Source: an uncultured SAR116 cluster alpha proteobacterium (GTDB lineage: Bacteria > Pseudomonadota > Alphaproteobacteria > Puniceispirillales > Marisalimonadaceae). Taken from it: a DNA stretch of 43,845 bases. Shown here piece after piece: positions 18,933-28,196 of this stretch. The notes under the pieces are model-generated. The model was given only the letters and a program-made list of their open reading frames with translations, was not told the DNA's origin and ran no database searches. The position numbers and the translations under genes were made by a program. Within the stretch, counting starts at the first letter, position 1. Every line of letters begins with the position of its first letter. The stretch spans positions 1-43,845 of the forward strand of contig CACNFD010000015.1 of NCBI GenBank assembly GCA_902619615.1. The letters run 5' to 3'.

Positions 18933-20171
18933 ATGGTTAAAGAAACAAACATATCAATTAATGAGAATAGATTATGGGATAGTTTGATGGAAATGGCAAA
19001 AATTGGTCCCGGCATAGCAGGTGGAAATAATAGACAAACTGTTACTTTCGAAGATGGTGAAGCCAGAAAACTTTTACAGAAATGGACTTCAGAAGCAGGA
19101 ATGTCAATGAAAGTTGATGAACTTGGTTCAATGTTTTTTAAAAGAGACGGAACAGATAAAAATGCTCTTCCTGTAGTAATAGGTAGCCACTTAGACACTC
19201 AACCAACAGGTGGAAAGTATGATGGTGTTCTTGGTGTTTTAGCTGGCCTAGAAGTTATCAGAACACTTAATGATTTAAATATACAAACAAAAAGACCTAT
19301 CTTAGTCGTTAATTGGACTAATGAAGAAGGATCACGTTTTCCTCCTGCGATGATGGCTTCAGCTGGATATGCAGGTATTTATGATGTTAAGACTTTACTT
19401 GCAGCAACTGATTATGAAGGAAATATTTTTGGTGAAGAACTTGAAAAAATTGGATGGAAAGGAACTGAACCAGTAGGTAAAGAAAAATTTCATTGTTATT
19501 ATGAACTTCATATTGAACAAGGTCCAATACTTGAAAGTGAAAATATTGATATTGGGGTAGTTACTCATGGTCAAGGATTAAAATGGTTAGAAGTAAATCT
19601 TACTGGAGTAGAGCAACATACTGGCACAACACCAATGAACATTAGAAAAGATACGGCACTAGCTTTATCAGAAATTGTCTTAACTGTTAATAAAGTTGCA
19701 AACGAGAACCAACCTAATGCACTGGGTAGTGTAGGTCACATTGAAGTCTCACCTAATTCCAGAAATGTGATTGCTGGTCAAACTACTTTTACAATAGACA
19801 TTAGATCTCCTGACATAAAAAAACTTAATTATATGGAAGAAGAAATAAAGTCATGTGCTGAGAAAATCTGTAAGAAATACGAAGTAAATCTTCAAATAGA
19901 ACAAATTGGTGGATTTGATCCTGTAGCCTTTGACAAACTTTGTCTTGATAACATAAGAGAAAGTGCTAAAAAATTTGGATATTCATACAAAGATATAGTT
20001 TCTGGTGCGGGACATGATGCATGTTGGATTAATACAGTAGTACCATCAGCAATGATAATGTGCCCTTGTGTTGATGGCTTAAGTCACAACGAAGCTGAGG
20101 AAATAAAACCTGAATGGGCATGCTCTAGTACAAATGTTTTACTTCATTCTGCTATTGCATCTGCTTCGTAA
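18933..20171 (+). CDS. M20-family Zn amidohydrolase (N-carbamoyl-amino-acid hydrolase / allantoate amidohydrolase type)
   Basis: 412 residues, the typical length. Metal ligands are visible as H86 (GSHLDTQ), D97 (GGKYDG), E131/E132 (NWTNEEGSRF) and H193 (ELHIEQGP), with a late His in DGLSHNEAEE. The dimerisation insert spans about 215-330. The family splits N-carbamoyl groups from L-amino acids, beta-ureidopropionate or allantoate; these cannot be told apart here. It might work with the HyuAB-type protein at the left end in hydantoin use, but they are 15 kb apart. AGGGAA precedes the ATG. Confidence 0.88.
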   Translation: MVKETNISINENRLWDSLMEMAKIGPGIAGGNNRQTVTFEDGEARKLLQKWTSEAGMSMKVDELGSMFFKRDGTDKNALPVVIGSHLDTQPTGGKYDGVLGVLAGLEVIRTLNDLNIQTKRPILVVNWTNEEGSRFPPAMMASAGYAGIYDVKTLLAATDYEGNIFGEELEKIGWKGTEPVGKEKFHCYYELHIEQGPILESENIDIGVVTHGQGLKWLEVNLTGVEQHTGTTPMNIRKDTALALSEIVLTVNKVANENQPNALGSVGHIEVSPNSRNVIAGQTTFTIDIRSPDIKKLNYMEEEIKSCAEKICKKYEVNLQIEQIGGFDPVAFDKLCLDNIRESAKKFGYSYKDIVSGAGHDACWINTVVPSAMIMCPCVDGLSHNEAEEIKPEWACSSTNVLLHSAIASAS

Positions 20172-20180
20172 AATCCAAAA

Positions 20181-21998
20181 TTAATTATTAATTAAATTTA
20201 AGCCTGCACCATTTTCTGCGCCAGTTGCATTACTTCTTAACAAAGAAAATAAATTTCTACCAAAATTTAAGTTTGTATTCTTTTCTGACGTTGTTATTTT
20301 TCTTTTTGAAATATTCTCATTAACGTTAATTTTTCCATTACTTGCATCAATTTCTATTTCGTCTCCATCTTGAATTTTAGCTATTATACCACCATCAATT
20401 GCTTCAGGTGTAATGTGGATTGCAGAAGGAACTTTTCCTGAGGCGCCAGACATTCTGCCATCAGTAATCAAAGCTACTTTAAAACCCATATCTTGTATAT
20501 TAGAAAGAATAGGTGTAAGTGCATGTAATTCAGGCATTCCGTTAGCTTTTGGTCCTTGAAATTTTACTACAACTATTACATCCCGGTTTAGAATACCTTT
20601 ATTATAGGCTATTTTAACGTCTTCTTGATTATCGAATACCATAGCAGGTGCAGTAATATTATAATGCTCAGGTTTTACAGCAGATATCTTAATAACCCCT
20701 TTACCTAGATTACCTTTCAATATTTTTAATCCACCATTTTTTTGATGTGGATCTTTAACGGTTCTTAAAATATTATCATCATATGATTTTGATTTTTCTT
20801 TATTCCAAATTAATTTAGCATTTTTTAAAGTTGCCTCTGAAATATAATCAAATAAATTTTTGCCCCAAATTGTTTTAGCAGATCCATCCAATAAACCTTC
20901 ATCTAATAGCTCTCCAATTATAAAACTCATACCTCCAGCTGCATGAAATTGATTTATATCTGCACTACCATTTGGATATACCTTTGCCAATAAGGGGGTA
21001 ATTTCTGATAAATCCTCAAAATCTTCCCACAATAATTTTATGCCTGCCGCTGCGGCCATAGCTGGGAGATGTAATGTATGATTGGTTGATCCACCGGTTG
21101 CAAGTAAGCCAATAATAGCATTAACAAAACTTCTTTCATCTATAGTTTTTCCAATTGGCCTTACATCATTGCTCTTTCTTGAGATTAAAATTGCTTGTTG
21201 CGTTGCGGCAATATTGTATGCATGTCTTAAATCACTATGAGGATGGATAAAAGCGGCACCAGGTAAATGTAAGCCCATAATTTCCATCAGCATTTGATTA
21301 GAATTTGCAGTTCCATAAAAAGTACAAGTCCCCTCTCCGTGGTATGCTGAAGTTTCTGCTTTTAGTAATTCTGCTCTAGATACCTCACCTTTAGCAAAAG
21401 CTTTTCTAACTTTAGCTTTTTCTTCATTAGTTATTCCTGATGACATTGGTCCTGCTGGAATAAATATTACTGGTAAATATCCAAAAGATAGTGAACCAAT
21501 AAAAAGTCCAGGTACAATTTTGTCACATACACCTAAACATAAAGCGGCATCGTAAATCCCATGGCTTAATGAAACTGCCGTCGACATTGCAATTACATCT
21601 CTAGACATAAGAGATAGTTCCATCGCAGGTCTGCCTTGTGTAATACCATCACACATCGCTGGCACACCGCCAGCCATCTGGGCAGTGGCACCAAATTGAT
21701 TTGCGGCAGCTTTAATTATTTTTGGAAAATTTTCTAACGGTTTATGAGCAGAAAGCATATCATTATAAGCTGATACAATGCCAATATTTGGTTTAGTATT
21801 AAGTAAAATTGAGTCTTTTTCTGTTGAAGGTGATCCAGCTACCACATGTGCCATGTTTGAACATGCTATTGAACCTCTATCGTTATCATTATCATCTTCC
21901 ATAGCAACAACATTATCCAAATATTGTTTTCTATAATATTTACTTCTATCTTTTATTCTGTTGGTAACTTCAATGATTTTACTATTTAATTTAGTCAT
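20181..21998 (-). CDS. edd: Phosphogluconate dehydratase
   Basis: 605 residues of the IlvD/Edd family, expected to convert 6-phosphogluconate to 2-keto-3-deoxy-6-phosphogluconate in the Entner-Doudoroff pathway. Candidate Fe-S cysteines are in VPAMCDGITQG, LGVCDKIVPG and GEGTCTFYGTANSNQ; DGRMSGASGKVPSAIH is the C-terminal family signature. It is the last gene of zwf-pgl-edd and overlaps the pgl end by 8 bases. The KDPG aldolase gene (eda) is not in the window. Confidence 0.95.
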   Translation of the reverse strand: MTKLNSKIIEVTNRIKDRSKYYRKQYLDNVVAMEDDNDNDRGSIACSNMAHVVAGSPSTEKDSILLNTKPNIGIVSAYNDMLSAHKPLENFPKIIKAAANQFGATAQMAGGVPAMCDGITQGRPAMELSLMSRDVIAMSTAVSLSHGIYDAALCLGVCDKIVPGLFIGSLSFGYLPVIFIPAGPMSSGITNEEKAKVRKAFAKGEVSRAELLKAETSAYHGEGTCTFYGTANSNQMLMEIMGLHLPGAAFIHPHSDLRHAYNIAATQQAILISRKSNDVRPIGKTIDERSFVNAIIGLLATGGSTNHTLHLPAMAAAAGIKLLWEDFEDLSEITPLLAKVYPNGSADINQFHAAGGMSFIIGELLDEGLLDGSAKTIWGKNLFDYISEATLKNAKLIWNKEKSKSYDDNILRTVKDPHQKNGGLKILKGNLGKGVIKISAVKPEHYNITAPAMVFDNQEDVKIAYNKGILNRDVIVVVKFQGPKANGMPELHALTPILSNIQDMGFKVALITDGRMSGASGKVPSAIHITPEAIDGGIIAKIQDGDEIEIDASNGKINVNENISKRKITTSEKNTNLNFGRNLFSLLRSNATGAENGAGLNLINN

Positions 21999-22611
21999 TT
22001 GCTTTCTCTATAAAAAAATCTCTATTTCTATTTTTAATTAAATGATGAATTGGTAATTTCTGTTCTTGTTTAGCTTTCTCAAAAATATTTTGCTTAGCTT
22101 TTCCTTTTACTAATAAAATTATATTTAAACTTTCCATTATCAAAGATAAATTCATAGTTATTCTTGGTATTAATGGATTACCTTTAGGTGGTGTTGTTAA
22201 AATTTTTGGACATGCATTTATATCAAATGCTTCATATTGGTTTATCATATCAGGAAATAAAGAAGCAAAATGTCCATCTTCACCCATACCAATTAGAGTG
22301 ATATCAAAAGGCTTTTTGAATTCTGTATTTGATAAAAAATTTTCTGTAAGAGGGTAGAAATTAATATTTTTAGCTTTGTTCTTTATGAGATGTTTATGTA
22401 GTAATTTTTGATTACTGTCTTTGTGATCAGGTTCAACTAATCTATCATCTACTAATGTTAGAAAAACTTTTGACCAGGATAGATCAATATTTGACAATTC
22501 TTCATAAATACTAATTGGACTAGAACCACCAGAAACTACCAAACTGCCAGAACCTTTGTTTTCTATAGAAGAATTTAATTTATCAGAAATTAATTTAACA
22601 ATACTCATCAT
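21991..22611 (-). CDS. pgl: 6-phosphogluconolactonase
   Basis: 206 residues, a short member of the SugarP_isomerase-fold lactonases. Diagnostic stretches are VVSGGSSP, LTLVDDRLVEPDHKDSN and IGMGEDGHFASLFP. It hydrolyses 6-phosphogluconolactone to 6-phosphogluconate. Its start overlaps the zwf stop by one base (TAATG) and its end overlaps edd by 8 bases, so the three proteins are probably made by coupled translation. A second Met directly follows the first. Confidence 0.92.
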   Translation of the reverse strand: MMSIVKLISDKLNSSIENKGSGSLVVSGGSSPISIYEELSNIDLSWSKVFLTLVDDRLVEPDHKDSNQKLLHKHLIKNKAKNINFYPLTENFLSNTEFKKPFDITLIGMGEDGHFASLFPDMINQYEAFDINACPKILTTPPKGNPLIPRITMNLSLIMESLNIILLVKGKAKQNIFEKAKQEQKLPIHHLIKNRNRDFFIEKAND

Positions 22612-24047
22612 TATTCATCTTTTGGATCTAGCCATTGATGCCCTTCCAAAACCAAAATTTTATCTTCTGGGCCCATAGTGCCAGTTCTGTAGAGTTGAGT
22701 TTCTTGATTTTTTGCTATTTCTACAATTGGATCAATAAAATCCCAAGCAGCAAGCACTTCATCAGATCTCATAAAAAGAGTTTGATTACCTCTTACAACA
22801 TCCATTAAAAGTCTCTCGTAAGCATCAGGTAATCTGTCTGCAAAAGTATCACCAAAGGACAAATTGAGTTCTGAAGGAAAAAAGCGCATGCCACCTGGAC
22901 CAGGTGCTTTTGAAGTTAATTTTAGTTTGAGGCCTTCTTCTGGCTGTACTCTTATTATAAGTCTATTAGGTTCGTCATGAGGATCTGCTGTAAATTTGGA
23001 AAAAATATCATGTGGTTTGTTTTTAAAGGTAATAATTATTTCACTTGCTCTAGTAGATAATTTTTTACCCGTTCTGATGTAAAATGGAACTCCAGCCCAT
23101 CTCCAATTATTTATCACAACTTTTAGAGATACAAAAGTTTCTGTATTTGAGTTTTCTCCTAATTCATCTGAAAAACTTCTATATTGACCTGTCTGAATTT
23201 CTTCTTCAGTTATTGGTTTGAGAGCTTTCAAAACTCTTAATTTTTCGTCTCTAAGTTGATCTGCTTCATAAAATGAAGGCGGTTCCATAGCTATCAAACA
23301 TACAAGTTGTAAGAGATGATTTTGTAACATGTCCCTTATTGCACCATATTCATTATAATAAGAAATTCTATCTTCAACACCAACAGTCTCAGAAACTGTA
23401 ATTTGAACATTGTCTACATTTTTATTGTTCCATTGATTTTCAAAAAATGTATTAGCAAACCTTAAAGCCATTAAATTTTGAACTGTTTCCTTACCTAAAT
23501 AATGATCTATTCTATAAATTTGACTTTCTTTAAAAACGCTTGATATTTCATTGTTAATTTGTATGGCTGTTGATTTATTTTTGCCAATTGGTTTTTCAAT
23601 TACAAGCCTACTTTGAGGAACATTTAAACCAGAGTCTCTAATGAATCTACAACTACTACCAAATAAGCTAGATGCTATTGCTAGGTAAAATATTATGGGT
23701 CTATTTGGGTCAAATTTTTCTTTTAAAATTTTAACCAATTCAAGATGACCATTTCCTGAAATAACGTCTAGCTCAACAAATTTTATTATATTTAGAAAAA
23801 CATCCCAGATTTTTTCATTATCAATATTTTTTTTAATAGCTTCATCACATTTAGATTTTAATACTGAAAAAAAATCATCCTTGGATTTTATTTCTTTATC
23901 GCACAAAATTATATTTGAGTTTTCATCAATCTGCTTATCTATAAATCTCCAAAATAAAGCTGGTAAAATTTTATTTTTAGAGAGATTACCCGTCCCCCCA
24001 ACGATTATGAATTCACTTGGAACGATGTTAGATTTTTCAGATATCAT
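22611..24047 (-). CDS. zwf: Glucose-6-phosphate 1-dehydrogenase
   Basis: 478 residues. An N-terminal nucleotide-binding GGTGNLSKNKILPALF has Asn where many have Asp-Leu. The substrate site RIDHYLGKETVQNLMALRFAN carries the catalytic His/Lys region, and PFYIRTGKKL is conserved. It oxidises glucose-6-phosphate to the lactone with NAD(P). It heads the zwf-pgl-edd operon and is divergent from the YihU-like gene across 126 bases in which I see no clear operator. Confidence 0.95.
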   Translation of the reverse strand: MISEKSNIVPSEFIIVGGTGNLSKNKILPALFWRFIDKQIDENSNIILCDKEIKSKDDFFSVLKSKCDEAIKKNIDNEKIWDVFLNIIKFVELDVISGNGHLELVKILKEKFDPNRPIIFYLAIASSLFGSSCRFIRDSGLNVPQSRLVIEKPIGKNKSTAIQINNEISSVFKESQIYRIDHYLGKETVQNLMALRFANTFFENQWNNKNVDNVQITVSETVGVEDRISYYNEYGAIRDMLQNHLLQLVCLIAMEPPSFYEADQLRDEKLRVLKALKPITEEEIQTGQYRSFSDELGENSNTETFVSLKVVINNWRWAGVPFYIRTGKKLSTRASEIIITFKNKPHDIFSKFTADPHDEPNRLIIRVQPEEGLKLKLTSKAPGPGGMRFFPSELNLSFGDTFADRLPDAYERLLMDVVRGNQTLFMRSDEVLAAWDFIDPIVEIAKNQETQLYRTGTMGPEDKILVLEGHQWLDPKDE

Positions 24048-24173
24048 AATGTCACTTTTGTTTAATTGTTAATAATTTATAAATACCTTAAATGTTATAA
24101 ATAATTGTAAATTAATATTATTTAAGTTTAATGTTGATTAAATAATTAGCAATAAGTTAGGGAGAAGTATTTT

Positions 24174-25082
24174 ATGAGTGAACCGATAGCTTTTATTGGT
24201 CTCGGCGCAATGGGAGGACCAATGGCTCTAAATATTATAAAAAAGGGAACAAATTTATCTGTTTATGACATAGAAAAAGAAAAGATGCAGCCCCACATCA
24301 AGTCAGGAGCTGTTCCAGGAAATAATATTAAAGATACTGTTGAAGATGCAGAAATTATTGTAACAATGTTGCCATCTACAGAAAATGTTAAATCTGTAAT
24401 AACCGACCCTGATGGTGTTTTATCATACATAAAGCCTGGATCGATTGTATTAGATATGAGTACAATTGCACCAACAGGAACAGATGAAATATATGAGATA
24501 TGCAAACAAAAAGATGTTGATTTTATAGATGCTCCAGTTGGTAGGTTAGTAAGTCACGCAATCTCTGGAGATTCTCTTTTTATGGTAGGATGTGATAACG
24601 AAGAAGCTTTTAAAAAAATTGAACCATTACTTAATGCAATGGGAACCACTATTATAAGATGTGGGAAAGTTGGGTCAGGAATAAGAGCAAAAGTTGTTAA
24701 TAATTTTCAAATACTAAGTATTGCTCAAATAACTGCTGAAGCCCTTACACTTGCTCAAAAAATTGGTTTAGATTTAAATACATTTAAAGAAGTAAACGCT
24801 GGAACAACTGCTAATAATGGACAGTTTCATATTAATTTCCTATCTAAAGTCCTCCAAAATGACATTGAACCAGGGTTTACAATTGATCTTGCTCATAAAG
24901 ACATGGGGTTGGCAATTGAAACAGCAAATAGTTTTAGAGTTGGTTTACCCGTTGGTTCATCAGTCCAAGCAGTTTATGGTCAAGCAAGATCTGGCAAATT
25001 TGCTAAAAAAGATTTTAGTGCATTACTTGATTATGCTTGTGAGCTTGCTGAAGTTGATCCTCCAAGAATTAAAAAAAGTTAA
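24174..25082 (+). CDS. YihU-like beta-hydroxyacid dehydrogenase (3-sulfolactaldehyde reductase / 3-hydroxyisobutyrate dehydrogenase family)
   Basis: 302 residues. The Rossmann motif is GLGAMGGPMA (9-18) and the catalytic Lys is K173 (IRAKVVNN). At the substrate loop most family members have PVSGG; here it is PVGR (R134), as I remember for E. coli YihU (3-sulfolactaldehyde reductase), where Arg contacts the sulfonate. PGFTIDLAHKDMGLAIETAN also resembles YihU. This suggests a sulfolactaldehyde/dihydroxypropanesulfonate oxidoreductase, although a sugar-acid semialdehyde reductase remains possible. AGGGAG precedes the ATG. It converges on an SDR gene of the ComDE-type operon. Confidence 0.8.
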   Translation: MSEPIAFIGLGAMGGPMALNIIKKGTNLSVYDIEKEKMQPHIKSGAVPGNNIKDTVEDAEIIVTMLPSTENVKSVITDPDGVLSYIKPGSIVLDMSTIAPTGTDEIYEICKQKDVDFIDAPVGRLVSHAISGDSLFMVGCDNEEAFKKIEPLLNAMGTTIIRCGKVGSGIRAKVVNNFQILSIAQITAEALTLAQKIGLDLNTFKEVNAGTTANNGQFHINFLSKVLQNDIEPGFTIDLAHKDMGLAIETANSFRVGLPVGSSVQAVYGQARSGKFAKKDFSALLDYACELAEVDPPRIKKS

Positions 25083-25099
25083 TTGTCTGTCTTTTAAAT

Positions 25100-25873
25100 C
25101 TATACTACAGGACACAAACCACCATCTAAATTTATGGCAGTTCCTGTAATATATGAACTTCTTTTAGAAGATAAAAATGCAACTAGGTTGGCGTAGTCAA
25201 TTTCCTCACCAACCATACCCATAGGAACTTTTTTTGATAGTTCATTATAAAAGTCCTCAATACTTCCTGATCCAGCTCTACGTTCCCATTGAGCACTTTT
25301 AATTAATCCAATACATATTGTGTTAACTCTTATTTGATCTTTTGCATATTGATTAGCAAGAGATTTTGTTAAGTTTATACCAGCAGCTCTAGTAACTGTA
25401 GTTGGTAATGATCCAGCGTTAGGAGCTTTTCCGCCTCCAATTGTAGCATTTATTATAACTCCGCCATTATTTGATTTCATATAAGGTATTGCTAAACGAC
25501 ACATTCTTATCGTAGACATTAATTTTAGATTTATATCATCTTCCCAGTTTTTATCAGTTACATCCTCAAAAAGTGCAGCTGCCGATGCCCCAGCATTGTT
25601 AACTAATACATCTATTTTTTTATATTTAGCAATAGTTCCTTCAACTAACTTTTTACAATCGTCTGGATTGCTAACGTCTGCTTTTATCGGCAAAACCTCA
25701 TTTCCTGTTTTTTCTGTAATTATTTTAGCTTTTTCGTATAAATAATCTCCCCTTCTTCCACAAATAACAACATGTGCTCTTTCAGATGATAATAATTCAG
25801 CTGATGCGTAACCCAAACCATCACTACCACCAGTGATTAAAATTACTTTATCTTTTAGGCCTAAATCGTACAT
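25100..25873 (-). CDS. SDR-family protein lacking the catalytic Tyr/Lys
   Basis: 257 residues of Rossmann-fold SDR. Cofactor motif TGGSDGLG and structural NNAG are intact. The usual Ser...Tyr-x3-Lys catalytic set is not: where YxxxK is expected, the sequence is TTVTR (in SLPTTVTRAAG), and the Ser region reads INATIGGG. It may be an SDR with a different catalytic mechanism or a non-catalytic partner. GGAG lies ahead of the ATG. It is the last gene of a minus-strand operon with a Gfo/Idh/MocA dehydrogenase and the two ThDP subunits. Confidence 0.87.
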   Translation of the reverse strand: MYDLGLKDKVILITGGSDGLGYASAELLSSERAHVVICGRRGDYLYEKAKIITEKTGNEVLPIKADVSNPDDCKKLVEGTIAKYKKIDVLVNNAGASAAALFEDVTDKNWEDDINLKLMSTIRMCRLAIPYMKSNNGGVIINATIGGGKAPNAGSLPTTVTRAAGINLTKSLANQYAKDQIRVNTICIGLIKSAQWERRAGSGSIEDFYNELSKKVPMGMVGEEIDYANLVAFLSSKRSSYITGTAINLDGGLCPVV

Positions 25874-25895
25874 GTCATTTCTCCAAATTTTATGA

Positions 25896-26939
25896 TCATA
25901 TCTTAATTATACTATTTAATTTAGCTGACTCAAGAATTGAAAGTGCTACCTCAAGTGTTCTTTTTGCGTCTGAAGCATTTGTAATGGGGTCCACTTTTTT
26001 ATTAATCACATCAATGAAATGGTTAATTTGGGAAATGTAAGGATCAACTTCACCAAAATCATAATTAAAGCTCTCTAATTCACTCTTCCAATTATCTCCT
26101 TCATTTTTGTAACTCCAGAGCTTAAGATTTGGAAATTCTAGTGAACCTTGTGTGCCAACTATTCTAAGATTATTTTCTTTTAGGTGAGGTAAATGAGTAT
26201 TTTCGCCCGTTCCAGTCTCCCAAGACCAAGGAGAAGTACCACTATCACTAATTAAAAAATTACCTATCAGCCCTTGTTCAAACTTCAAATTTGTAGAAAT
26301 AATATCTTCTTTTTTATAATTATTTACATTATTTGATGAGAATGCCGAAACCTCTGTAATTTCTCCAAATATAAATCTTAGATAATCAATGTCATGAATA
26401 AGATTAGTTATTACAGGACCAGCGCTAATTTCTTTTCTCCATTCAGGTAAAAAATATTCTTCATCTTTTCTTAGCGCCCAAATTCCAGATAGCCCAATAA
26501 CTTTTCCAATTCTTTTTTCATGAATAATTTCTTTTGTTTTTAACACTGTTGGATTAAATCTTCTCTGATGACCAACTAAAACTGAACAATTATTTATTTG
26601 TGCAATCTTTTCAATTTGCTCCGCTTCAGATGATGTTGCTGAAATAGGTTTTTCAATCAAAACGTCTAATCCTAAATTCAGTGCTGAAATTGCATTTTCA
26701 TGGTGCATAATGGTAGGTGTAGAAATAATCACACCATCTACTTTAGTGGATTTTTTTAATTCATTAAGATCATCAAATAATGATATTTTATTATTATTAC
26801 AAAATGATCTTGCGTCTTCAGTTAAATCAATTATTCCACATAGGTTTACATTATTTATTGTATCGACAGCCATTAAATGGCGCTTACCAATAGTTCCTAT
26901 GCCCATAATGGCAAGATTAATCATTTGATTATTTTGCAT
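25896..26939 (-). CDS. Gfo/Idh/MocA-family NAD(P)-dependent oxidoreductase
   Basis: 347 residues. An N-terminal Rossmann domain has GIGTIGKRHL, and DVLIEKPIS holds the conserved EKP Lys. The C-terminal alpha/beta domain carries GPVITNLIHDIDYLRFIFG with the His/Asp catalytic region. The family oxidises or reduces sugars, inositols and their derivatives. Its start overlaps the ThDP beta-subunit stop by one base (TAATG), which means coupled translation and a shared pathway. Substrate unknown. Confidence 0.88.
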   Translation of the reverse strand: MQNNQMINLAIMGIGTIGKRHLMAVDTINNVNLCGIIDLTEDARSFCNNNKISLFDDLNELKKSTKVDGVIISTPTIMHHENAISALNLGLDVLIEKPISATSSEAEQIEKIAQINNCSVLVGHQRRFNPTVLKTKEIIHEKRIGKVIGLSGIWALRKDEEYFLPEWRKEISAGPVITNLIHDIDYLRFIFGEITEVSAFSSNNVNNYKKEDIISTNLKFEQGLIGNFLISDSGTSPWSWETGTGENTHLPHLKENNLRIVGTQGSLEFPNLKLWSYKNEGDNWKSELESFNYDFGEVDPYISQINHFIDVINKKVDPITNASDAKRTLEVALSILESAKLNSIIKI

Positions 26940-27508
26940 TATGATTTAAGAGTGCTCATAAATCTATTTATTGCAACCGATCCATCAAATGAATGTGGGA
27001 AAACCAAAGGTGTTGCCTTTGCTTGACATTTTGCAACAACAAGTGAAGGACCTTCTTCTTCATAAATAGTTTTTATTATCCTATCATAATCTTTTTCATT
27101 TTTTATCGTATAAGAGTTAGAGATCCCTGATCCTTTAGCCACAATTTCAAGATCTGTTTTTCCAGCGGTTGCGGTAGGTTGACTTCCTGTTTCAACATAA
27201 GATTCATTGTCCATAACCACAATAGTAAGATTCGTAACTGGATGGTTTGCGACTGTGGCAATTGAACCAAGGCTCATTAAAGTATCTCCGTCTCCGGTAA
27301 ACAAAAGAATTCTTAAATCTGGCTGTGCCATAGCTAACCCTAACGCAAAAGGTATTGCCTGCCCCATTGCTCCAATAAAACCAAAATTCGCTTTATCATC
27401 GCCGCCAGACATTAAATCCCATGTTGAAGTTCCTAGACCACTAACAACTCTAAGGTTTGATTGTCTATTTTTTAAAATTTTTTGAACAAAAGGTCTTCTT
27501 TCAATCAT
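26939..27508 (-). CDS. ThDP-dependent decarboxylase, beta subunit (ComE-like)
   Basis: 189 residues, the ThDP-binding (PP) domain alone. The diphosphate/Mg motif begins at GDGDTLMSLGSI and ends about 30 residues later with DNESYVETG. Upstream, GFIGAMGQAIPFALGLAMA is the typical substrate-side segment. Together with the alpha subunit it resembles the two-subunit sulfopyruvate decarboxylase ComDE and the related phosphonopyruvate decarboxylases. It is 5 bases after the alpha-subunit stop and coupled to the Gfo/Idh/MocA gene. Confidence 0.87.
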   Translation of the reverse strand: MIERRPFVQKILKNRQSNLRVVSGLGTSTWDLMSGGDDKANFGFIGAMGQAIPFALGLAMAQPDLRILLFTGDGDTLMSLGSIATVANHPVTNLTIVVMDNESYVETGSQPTATAGKTDLEIVAKGSGISNSYTIKNEKDYDRIIKTIYEEEGPSLVVAKCQAKATPLVFPHSFDGSVAINRFMSTLKS

Positions 27509-27513
27509 AATAT

Positions 27514-28041
27514 TTATCCATTTTTAAATTGTTTTGCGCCAATCATTTTTTGAGATAACAAAACTGCTGCAGAACGATTGGTATTAAATGCAAATCTTGC
27601 AGCAGCATCTACTGTTGACCCGACTTCTTCTTTATAATCAGCTCTAAAAACTTTAACGTCCATTGCTTCCAAAACTTTTGGGGTTCCTAATCCCATGGGA
27701 ACTTGCCAGGGAACAAATTCTCCCCATTCACCTCTCATAGAAACTAAAGTTAAGAATGGGATTCTACAAATATTTGGTAAAGCAAGGGCATTTATACAAT
27801 TTCCAACACCACTTGACTGCATTAGCAGTGCGCTTTTTCTACCTCCAGCAAATGCACCACAAGATAAACCAACTCCGTCTTGTTCAGTTGTAAGTGTTAC
27901 AACATCAATTTCATTGTCTTTTTCACAGAGATTTATTAGAGGTGTATGTCCGGCATCAGGAACATGAGAAACCATTGTAATATCTAATTCTTTGAAAACT
28001 TTGTAAATATCATTACGCCAGTCTTTAATCGCACCCTCCAT
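27514..28041 (-). CDS. ThDP-dependent decarboxylase, alpha subunit (ComD-like)
   Basis: 175 residues, the Pyr domain alone. The activating Glu is in TTEQDGVGLSCGAFAGG, and LLMQSSGVGNCINALALPN is the hallmark of the sulfopyruvate/phosphonopyruvate decarboxylase group. It should pair with the following beta subunit to decarboxylate a 3-substituted pyruvate (sulfopyruvate is the first candidate, phosphonopyruvate or hydroxypyruvate the alternatives). It is first gene of a four-gene minus-strand operon and divergent from an SDR-EamA pair. Confidence 0.86.
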   Translation of the reverse strand: MEGAIKDWRNDIYKVFKELDITMVSHVPDAGHTPLINLCEKDNEIDVVTLTTEQDGVGLSCGAFAGGRKSALLMQSSGVGNCINALALPNICRIPFLTLVSMRGEWGEFVPWQVPMGLGTPKVLEAMDVKVFRADYKEEVGSTVDAAARFAFNTNRSAAVLLSQKMIGAKQFKNG

Positions 28042-28196
28042 AGTTTAATCCGTTTGTTTGTAATGAGAATAATGTTAAATTGTAATTAAAAAAATTCAAG
28101 TTTATACATTAGTGTAGTATGTAAAATTATGTAACTATTTTTTCGTAGAATTTTTAGAAATCTTTTTAACAATTTACTTATAGGGAATAATTTTAA

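Noticed and set aside
20181-25082. A sulfo-Entner-Doudoroff pathway formed by zwf-pgl-edd plus the YihU-like gene
   Set aside because: zwf, pgl and edd match the ordinary glucose-6-phosphate enzymes in motifs and operon order, and no KDSG aldolase or sulfolactaldehyde dehydrogenase is present.
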